Positions 6,381 through 11,537 of a stretch of DNA of 11,537 bases are shown here, in pieces; positions within the stretch are counted from its first letter, which is position 1, and each line of letters begins with the position of its first letter. The stretch comes from Nitrospirae bacterium RBG_13_39_12. Its GTDB lineage: Bacteria > Nitrospirota > Thermodesulfovibrionia > Thermodesulfovibrionales > SM23-35. The stretch spans positions 1,911-13,447 of the forward strand of contig MHEF01000065.1 of assembly GCA_001805125.1 (NCBI GenBank), in the 5' to 3' direction. The notes under the pieces were generated by a model. The model did no database searches, was not told the origin of the DNA, and worked only from the letters and a program-made list of their open reading frames with translations. Position numbers and translations under genes: made by a program.

Positions 6381-6596
6381 TGACTCGGATATTGATTTCA
6401 GAATTTATAACTATAATTCAGGATTGCGAAATATTGATTGCGGAATATATTTCAAATTTTAATTCACCCAATCCTCAATCCATAATCTCCAATACACAAT
6501 GCTTATTCAAAAGCTATGATCTAAAGGTGAACCAGGATATTAATAATTAATATTTCTATTTAATCTGCAATCTTTCCTCAGTACTTGAGTTAATTA
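6381..6596 (+). repeat. Degenerate repeat tract in the hypB-hypF gap
   Basis: This 216-nt AT-rich gap has no gene that I can support. It holds an imperfect 20-nt direct repeat (6389-6408 and 6431-6450, 17 of 20 identical), a second GATTGCG at 6422-6428 next to the copy at 6436-6442, and an opposite-strand set of CAATCC-like units at 6469-6475, 6476-6481 and around 6485-6493. GGATTG at 6421-6426 is complementary to CAATCC at 6469-6474. This looks like a decayed simple-repeat or small non-autonomous element. The tract may also contain a promoter for hypF; I see no clear one. Confidence 0.45.
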
Positions 6597-9023
6597 ATGG
6601 AACAGAACAGGGTAAGGATATTAGTCAAGGGTATTGTTCAGGGAGTTGGCTTTAGACCGTTTGTCTACAGTCTTGCTAAATCTTTAAACCTGACGGGTTT
6701 TGTAATGAACTCATCAGAAGGTGTTGTCATCGAGATAGAAGGTAAAAACACCTCTAATTTTATAGATAGACTTAAAAGAGAAGCACCTCCACTCTCACAG
6801 ATAATGGGAATTGATATAACCATAATGCAACATCAAGGATACCATGATTTTCGAATAATCAAAAGTAAGGACGAGGGAAGTTTTACACTCATTTCTTCAG
6901 ATGTTTCAACTTGTAAAGATTGTCTTAGTGAACTATTTAATATGAATGACAGACGTTATCTTTATCCGTTCATCAATTGCACAAACTGCGGTCCCAGGTA
7001 CACAATAACAAGGTCCATTCCCTACGACAGGCCGAATACAACAATGTCCTTATTTAAAATGTGTACTGAATGTGAGAAAGAATACAACAATCCCGGAGAC
7101 AGGAGATTTCATGCCCAGCCGAATGCATGTCATGTCTGCGGACCGCATGTTCAGTTAATAATCACCAATGAAAAACTAAAAGACTACGGAAAAGATAATC
7201 CTATCGAGAGCACAATAGAATTACTGAAAAATGGAAATATTATAGCTGTCAAGGGATTGGGCGGGTTTCACATAGCATGCGATGCAACCAATGAAGAAGC
7301 CGTGAAGAGTTTAAGATTTATAAAGAGAAAAAATAACAAACCATTCGCACTTATGGCACCTGATGTTGAAACAATCAAAAATTTCTGTGAGGTATCCAGA
7401 GAAGATGAGGTTCTTTTAACTTCGACCAAAAGACCGGTTGTGCTTCTCAAAAAACTGAGGAACAATCTAACTGAAGCAATTTCACCAAACAACCCCTGCA
7501 TCGGCTTTATGCTTCCCTACACACCCTTGCATTATCTCCTTTTTTATTACCCCTTAACAAGAACAGATACCGGGATAATCGAGAAACCGCAAGAGGTCAC
7601 TAATTTTGAAGCCCTTATAATGACAAGCGGCAATATTTCAGAAGAGCCCATAGTTATTGATAACAATGAAGCTATTTCCAGACTTTCAGGAATTGCTGAT
7701 GCATTTCTTATTCACAACAGGGATATTTTTATGAGAGTAGATGATTCTGTTGTGAGAGTAATAGGGAATAAAGTAGGAGCTGACGGTCAAGTCAAACAAT
7801 ATAATTCAGAGGAAAAACCAGCTGACATTACTCGTAACATATCATTATCTTTCATTCGCCGTTCAAGAGGGTATGTCCCTGACCCTATTCCCCTTCATGA
7901 AGATGGGCCTGAAGTTCTTGGATGTGGCTCTGACATCAAGAATACTTTTACCCTTACAAAAGGAAGTTTTGCAATACCGAGTCAACACATAGGAGACATG
8001 GAAAACTATGAGACACTTGAGTTTTTCGAAGAGAGCCTGAAAAACCTGAAAGATGTTTACAGGGTAAAACCTGAAGCCATTGCATATGACCTTCATCCCG
8101 GTTATTTATCAACTCAGTGGGCACTAAGACAGGAAGATACTAAGAAGATTGGGATTCAACATCACCACGCACACATTGCATCTGTTATGGCTGAAAAGGG
8201 TATTAAGGACAAGGTGATAGGCGTCTCCTTCGATGGAACCGGTTATGGAACCGATGGGAATCTTTGGGGCGGAGAGATTATGATTGCTGACGTATTTGGG
8301 TTTGAAAGGCTGGGTCATTTTAAATATATACCTCTTCCAGGCGGAGAAACATCAGTAAAAGAACCCTGGAGAATTGCTGTAAGTTATATAAAAGATTTAG
8401 CAGGAGATGATACCATACCCTATCTCAAATCTATAGGTTTTATTGACAAGTACGGCAATGAGAAAATTAAAGATGTCTTAAAGATTGTTGACAAAAAACA
8501 GTTTTCACCTCTTTCTTCAGGTGCTGGCAGACTGTTCGATGCCGTATCAGCCATAATAGGTGTATGTGATAAAAACACCTTTGAAGGAGAGTCAGCGATT
8601 GCATTAGAGTCTCTGACAACACCTGATGTAGTGGATGATTATCCCGTTGATATAAAATCCAGAAAGACCATTGAAATCGACTTCTCCCAGACCATTTTAA
8701 GGATTATAAATGACTTACTGAAAGGTGAAGGAAAAGATATTATTTCGTCTAAGTTCCACAATACAATACTTAGTGTTATTTTTAGAGTTGTAAAAAAGCT
8801 TTCTTACGTCTATCTGATAAAGGATGTCGTCCTGTGCGGTGGGGTATTCCAGAATATGTATTTAATGGAACGTGCTATTGACTTACTCAAATCTGCAGGT
8901 ATGGATGTTCATATACATGAAAAAATTCCGTGCAATGATGCTGGTATTTCACTAGGTCAGGCCTATATAATTAGAGAAATGATCAAGTCAGGGGTCGCTT
9001 TTGGTAACAAAAAACTTAGTTGA
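6597..9023 (+). CDS. hypF: Carbamoyltransferase HypF
   Basis: HypF uses carbamoyl phosphate and ATP to place a carbamoyl group on the C-terminal cysteine of HypE, the source of the cyanide ligands of [NiFe]-hydrogenase. All domains are present in 808 residues. The acylphosphatase-like domain (1-95) has GVGFRPF with Arg20 and Asn38. Two zinc fingers of the form C-x2-C-x18-C-x2-C lie at 106-131 and 156-181. The YrdC-like domain (about 205-390) has KRKNNKPFALM and MTSGNISEEP. The Kae1-like carbamoyltransferase domain has AYDLHPGYLST (496-506), the metal-binding HHHAH at 522-526 and VVLCGGVFQN near 745. Small insertions occur around 318-337 and 390-413. No clear ribosome binding site precedes the ATG, although the protein start fits the family. 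The 3' end overlaps hypD by 23 nt. Confidence 0.97.
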   Translation: MEQNRVRILVKGIVQGVGFRPFVYSLAKSLNLTGFVMNSSEGVVIEIEGKNTSNFIDRLKREAPPLSQIMGIDITIMQHQGYHDFRIIKSKDEGSFTLISSDVSTCKDCLSELFNMNDRRYLYPFINCTNCGPRYTITRSIPYDRPNTTMSLFKMCTECEKEYNNPGDRRFHAQPNACHVCGPHVQLIITNEKLKDYGKDNPIESTIELLKNGNIIAVKGLGGFHIACDATNEEAVKSLRFIKRKNNKPFALMAPDVETIKNFCEVSREDEVLLTSTKRPVVLLKKLRNNLTEAISPNNPCIGFMLPYTPLHYLLFYYPLTRTDTGIIEKPQEVTNFEALIMTSGNISEEPIVIDNNEAISRLSGIADAFLIHNRDIFMRVDDSVVRVIGNKVGADGQVKQYNSEEKPADITRNISLSFIRRSRGYVPDPIPLHEDGPEVLGCGSDIKNTFTLTKGSFAIPSQHIGDMENYETLEFFEESLKNLKDVYRVKPEAIAYDLHPGYLSTQWALRQEDTKKIGIQHHHAHIASVMAEKGIKDKVIGVSFDGTGYGTDGNLWGGEIMIADVFGFERLGHFKYIPLPGGETSVKEPWRIAVSYIKDLAGDDTIPYLKSIGFIDKYGNEKIKDVLKIVDKKQFSPLSSGAGRLFDAVSAIIGVCDKNTFEGESAIALESLTTPDVVDDYPVDIKSRKTIEIDFSQTILRIINDLLKGEGKDIISSKFHNTILSVIFRVVKKLSYVYLIKDVVLCGGVFQNMYLMERAIDLLKSAGMDVHIHEKIPCNDAGISLGQAYIIREMIKSGVAFGNKKLS

Positions 9024-10086
9024 TAAGATAAAAAAGACTATGGATGCCATAGGCAGACCTGTTAACTTGATGGAGGTCTGCGGAACACACACCGTTGCAA
9101 TATTCAGACATGGCATCAGGGATATCATTCCTAAAAATATACGATTGTTGAGCGGTCCCGGATGTCCAGTGTGTGTTACACCAATAAAAGACGTAGATGC
9201 TGCCATTGCAATATCGAAACAGGACAATGTCATTCTTTCTACATTTGGAGACATGATGCGGGTGCCGGGAAGCAAGCAATCTCTTTATCATGCACATGCA
9301 GACGGTGCTGATATAAGGGTTGTCTATTCTCCGATTGATGCTCTCAATATCGCGTCAGCACAACTAGAGAAGAAGATTGTATTTTTTGCAACAGGGTTTG
9401 AGACTACATCACCATCTGTTGCGGGAACCCTTATTGAAGGAAAGAGATTAGGAGTTGACAATTTCTTTATATACTCTGCCCATAAAACAGTACCCCCGGC
9501 ACTTAAGGCCCTTCTCGATTCTGATGATGTAATGGTTAACGGCTTTATACTTCCGGGACATGTAAGTACTATTATAGGAAGCGAGCCTTACAAATTTATT
9601 GCATCCGATTACAGAATACCTTCAGTAATAACAGGGTTTGATGCTGAAGATATACTTCTGGGAATAAACATGATACTTGATCAGATTGCAACCGGCAGGG
9701 CAGAAGTTGAGATTCAGTACAAGAAGGTTGTAAAAGAAAAAGGGAATCAAAAAGCAATGTCTATTCTTAATGAATATTTTGAATCATGCGATGCACAATG
9801 GAGGGGGCTGGGTATAATACCAAAGAGCGGACTTAAATTAAATGAGAGGGCAAAACGCTGGGATGTTAATAGTATATATAATATTGATGTTCCTGATTCT
9901 CGTGAGCCTAAATCCTGCCTGTGCGGCCAGGTACTCAGAGGAGTAAAGTTACCAACAGACTGTGTTCTGTTCGGCAAAAATTGCACACCAGAACACCCTG
10001 TAGGCGCATGCATGGTTAGTACTGAAGGGAGCTGCGCTGCATTTTACAGGTATTCACCCCGGGGATATAGGGGATATAATGGATAA
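9001..10086 (+). CDS. hypD: Hydrogenase maturation Fe-S protein HypD
   Basis: HypD is the scaffold on which the Fe(CN)2CO unit of [NiFe]-hydrogenase is built, normally in complex with HypC. The 361-residue protein has Cys27 in the MEVCGTHT motif, GPGCPVC at 52-58 (Cys55, Cys58), the TFGDMMRVPG loop at 81-90, GFETTSPS, LPGHVS, and the C-terminal cluster ligands in CLCG (306-309), Cys321, Cys328, Cys337 and Cys345. The start is TTG at 9001-9003, with AGGGG 6-7 nt upstream inside the end of hypF. The next in-frame ATG (9040) would leave only 11 residues before the conserved MEVCGTHT motif, shorter than is usual for the family. The stop overlaps the start of hypE by 8 nt. Confidence 0.96.
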   Translation: MVTKNLVDKIKKTMDAIGRPVNLMEVCGTHTVAIFRHGIRDIIPKNIRLLSGPGCPVCVTPIKDVDAAIAISKQDNVILSTFGDMMRVPGSKQSLYHAHADGADIRVVYSPIDALNIASAQLEKKIVFFATGFETTSPSVAGTLIEGKRLGVDNFFIYSAHKTVPPALKALLDSDDVMVNGFILPGHVSTIIGSEPYKFIASDYRIPSVITGFDAEDILLGINMILDQIATGRAEVEIQYKKVVKEKGNQKAMSILNEYFESCDAQWRGLGIIPKSGLKLNERAKRWDVNSIYNIDVPDSREPKSCLCGQVLRGVKLPTDCVLFGKNCTPEHPVGACMVSTEGSCAAFYRYSPRGYRGYNG

Positions 10087-11077
10087 AATCCTGCTTAGCC
10101 ATGGCAGCGGCGGAACAATGATGCATCAGTTAATCAAGGAATACTTTGTCCCCCAATTCAGTCTTAAATCATTGGATGATTCTGCTGTGCTTGAAGGCAT
10201 AAATGGAGGAAAGATTGCATTCACAACAGATTCCTATGTCGTCTCACCTATATTCTTTCCAGGTGGCAATATAGGTGAGCTCGCTGTTAATGGTACTGTA
10301 AATGACCTATCCATGGTAGGGGCTAGACCTCTTTACATTACAGCAGGTCTTATTCTCGAAGAAGGTTTTTCGATCGAAGATTTAAAGACGATACTTTCTT
10401 CTATGTCAGCTGCAGCAGAATATTCAGGCATAAAAATAGTCGCAGGTGACACAAAAGTGGTTGACAAAGGGAAGGCAGACGGGATATTCATAAATACTTC
10501 CGGTATCGGGATAATTGAAGAAGGAATTGATATTTCACCAAGTAAAGTTACTCCAGGCGATAAGGTTATCTTGAGCGGCCCGATTGGAAACCATGGTATT
10601 TCCATTATTGCAGAGAGGAATGGCATAAGCTTCAACCCACCGATATTGAGCGATACAGCACCCCTGAACAGCCTTGTAAATGACATGCTGAAGACTACTA
10701 AAGAAATACATGCAATGAGAGACCCCACAAGAGGTGGCCTTGCTACATCACTTAAAGAAATCGCAATTGCTTCAAGGACCTGCATTACTATTAGAGAAAA
10801 TTCCATACCTGTGCCCGAAGGTGTCAAAGGGGCATGTGAACTTCTGGGGTTCGACCCGCTTTATGTAGCCAATGAAGGAATACTGATTGCAATAGTAAAA
10901 GCCGATATGGCAGAATTACTTATTAATACGATGAAAAAGCATCCTCTGGGAGGGAATGCCTGTGTGATCGGAGATGTAAAGGAAGACCCTTCTGAAATGG
11001 TTTTACTAAAAACATCTATAGGTGGCACCAGAATAATTGAGATGCTATCCGGGGATCAACTTCCCAGGATATGCTGA
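10079..11077 (+). CDS. hypE: Carbamoyl dehydratase HypE
   Basis: HypE takes the carbamoyl group from HypF onto its terminal cysteine and dehydrates it with ATP to a thiocyanate, which is passed to iron on HypC-HypD. The 332-residue protein belongs to the PurM/SelD-like ATP-binding family: SHGSGGTMM at 7-15, DDSAVL (33-38), TTDSYVVSP (49-57), VNGTVNDLSMVGA (70-82), AGDTKVV (122-128) and MRDPTRGGLATSL (213-225). It ends in the essential PRIC with Cys332, so the active tail is intact. The ATG overlaps hypD by 8 nt and follows an AGGGG ribosome binding site. No terminator lies behind it. Confidence 0.97.
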   Translation: MDKILLSHGSGGTMMHQLIKEYFVPQFSLKSLDDSAVLEGINGGKIAFTTDSYVVSPIFFPGGNIGELAVNGTVNDLSMVGARPLYITAGLILEEGFSIEDLKTILSSMSAAAEYSGIKIVAGDTKVVDKGKADGIFINTSGIGIIEEGIDISPSKVTPGDKVILSGPIGNHGISIIAERNGISFNPPILSDTAPLNSLVNDMLKTTKEIHAMRDPTRGGLATSLKEIAIASRTCITIRENSIPVPEGVKGACELLGFDPLYVANEGILIAIVKADMAELLINTMKKHPLGGNACVIGDVKEDPSEMVLLKTSIGGTRIIEMLSGDQLPRIC

Positions 11078-11139
11078 TTTATTAGAGTTAACGGATAATA
11101 AATGCAGTAAAAACCTATCAGCAATATTAGGAGTCAGCA

Positions 11140-11537
11140 ATGGCAGATTCTCAGAGAGCCGTGGTCAGATTCAACAGCGGCAATATTATTAAAGGATATA
11201 TCAGGAATTTCGATCCTGATGAAAGTTTTGTTACTGTCGAAGAGATTGATACAAAAAAGGTACAAAAAATACCGTTTTCTGAACTGAAGGCTATATTTCT
11301 TGTAAAGACGTTTGAAGGTGTAAGTGGCTACAGAGATAAAAAAGCTTATGGTATCCGGAAAACCTTAGGTCGTAAAGTCTATGTTAGATTCCTCGACGGA
11401 GAATCGATGGTAGGTTTCCTTGAAGGCAAGGTTCCCTGGAAAAAAGGCTTCTTCCTCTCAACCCCGGATGAAAAGTTTAAAGGATTCTTTCTTATACCTG
11501 TTGATACCGAAAGCAACAATATAAAGGTTTTTATTGT
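11140..11537 (+). CDS. Uncharacterised protein with two Sm-like repeats, 3' end missing
   Basis: The frame opens with ATG at 11140-11142 after an AGGAG site (11129-11133) and stays open for 132 codons to the window edge. Two similar all-beta units are seen. The first (about 8-34) reads VVRFNSGNIIKGYIRNFDPD and continues with a VTVEE strand. The second (about 80-108) reads VYVRFLDGESMVGFLEGKVP and continues into a FFLSTPD strand. The shared V-R-F-x-x-G-x-x-x-x-G-x-x pattern suggests small Sm/PilZ-like beta barrels. I recall similar hypothetical proteins in Nitrospirota but cannot name a function. It starts 62 nt after hypE with no terminator between, so it could be read through, yet nothing ties it to hydrogenase. 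Confidence 0.65.
   Translation, partial: MADSQRAVVRFNSGNIIKGYIRNFDPDESFVTVEEIDTKKVQKIPFSELKAIFLVKTFEGVSGYRDKKAYGIRKTLGRKVYVRFLDGESMVGFLEGKVPWKKGFFLSTPDEKFKGFFLIPVDTESNNIKVFI

Noticed and set aside
6350..6550. 66-codon plus-strand frame spanning the end of hypB and the spacer
   Set aside because: It starts inside hypB, has no ribosome binding site, shows no recognisable motif and runs through the repeat tract. It is not HypC.
10333..10827. 164-codon minus-strand frame opposite hypE
   Set aside because: It is a shadow of a strongly conserved gene; the same holds for the other antisense frames within hypF, hypD, hypA and the DUF948 gene.
1..11537. CRISPR array, insertion sequence, phage gene or defence system
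   Set aside because: No regularly spaced repeats, transposase, integrase or nuclease-helicase cluster is present; the genes are housekeeping and hydrogenase maturation.

Overview
The window reads as ordinary bacterial chromosome, AT-rich outside the genes. The set of genes (a bacterial SUI1/YciH factor, an IHF-alpha/MerR/tRNA-Pro cluster, a stand-alone PHP phosphoesterase with a zinc ribbon, DUF948 and YtxH proteins, and a hydrogenase maturation locus) suits an anaerobic Gram-negative lineage such as Nitrospirota (Thermodesulfovibrionia-like) or a deltaproteobacterial group. That placement is an inference from gene content; no taxonomic marker was compared.

Layout. Bases 1-216 hold the 3' end of a SUI1/YciH gene on the plus strand. 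Bases 217-567 carry no convincing protein gene. Within them, 329-505 is GC-richer, can close into one long structure of about 177 nt, and resembles 6S RNA read on the minus strand; this is a tentative call. Bases 3261 down to 568 form a minus-strand unit driven by a perfect TTGACA-17-TATAAT promoter: ihfA, a MerR-type regulator, tRNA-Pro(GGG), a DedA membrane protein and a PHP/Zn-ribbon phosphoesterase, with gaps of 15 nt or less or overlaps throughout. ribD (riboflavin synthesis) follows at 3371-4441, also minus strand. A divergent region at 4442-4577 has two overlapping extended -10 elements facing right.

From 4578 everything is on the plus strand: a DUF948 membrane protein, a YtxH-like membrane protein, then hypA (1 nt after ytxH), hypB, hypF, hypD and hypE, and finally the start of an uncharacterised protein that runs off the window at 11537. 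HypF and HypE make the thiocarbamate/cyanide ligand, HypD is the Fe-S scaffold for building Fe(CN)2CO, and HypA and HypB insert nickel. Together they mature [NiFe]-hydrogenase. The small chaperone HypC, normally the partner of HypD, is not encoded in the window: hypF and hypD overlap by 23 nt, leaving no room at the usual site. No hydrogenase structural gene is visible.

I do not see a clear new defence or mobile system. The points most worth following up are the missing hypC, the candidate 6S-type RNA, the mixed protein/tRNA operon with its consensus promoter, the linkage of hypA to DUF948/YtxH, and the degenerate repeat tract between hypB and hypF.
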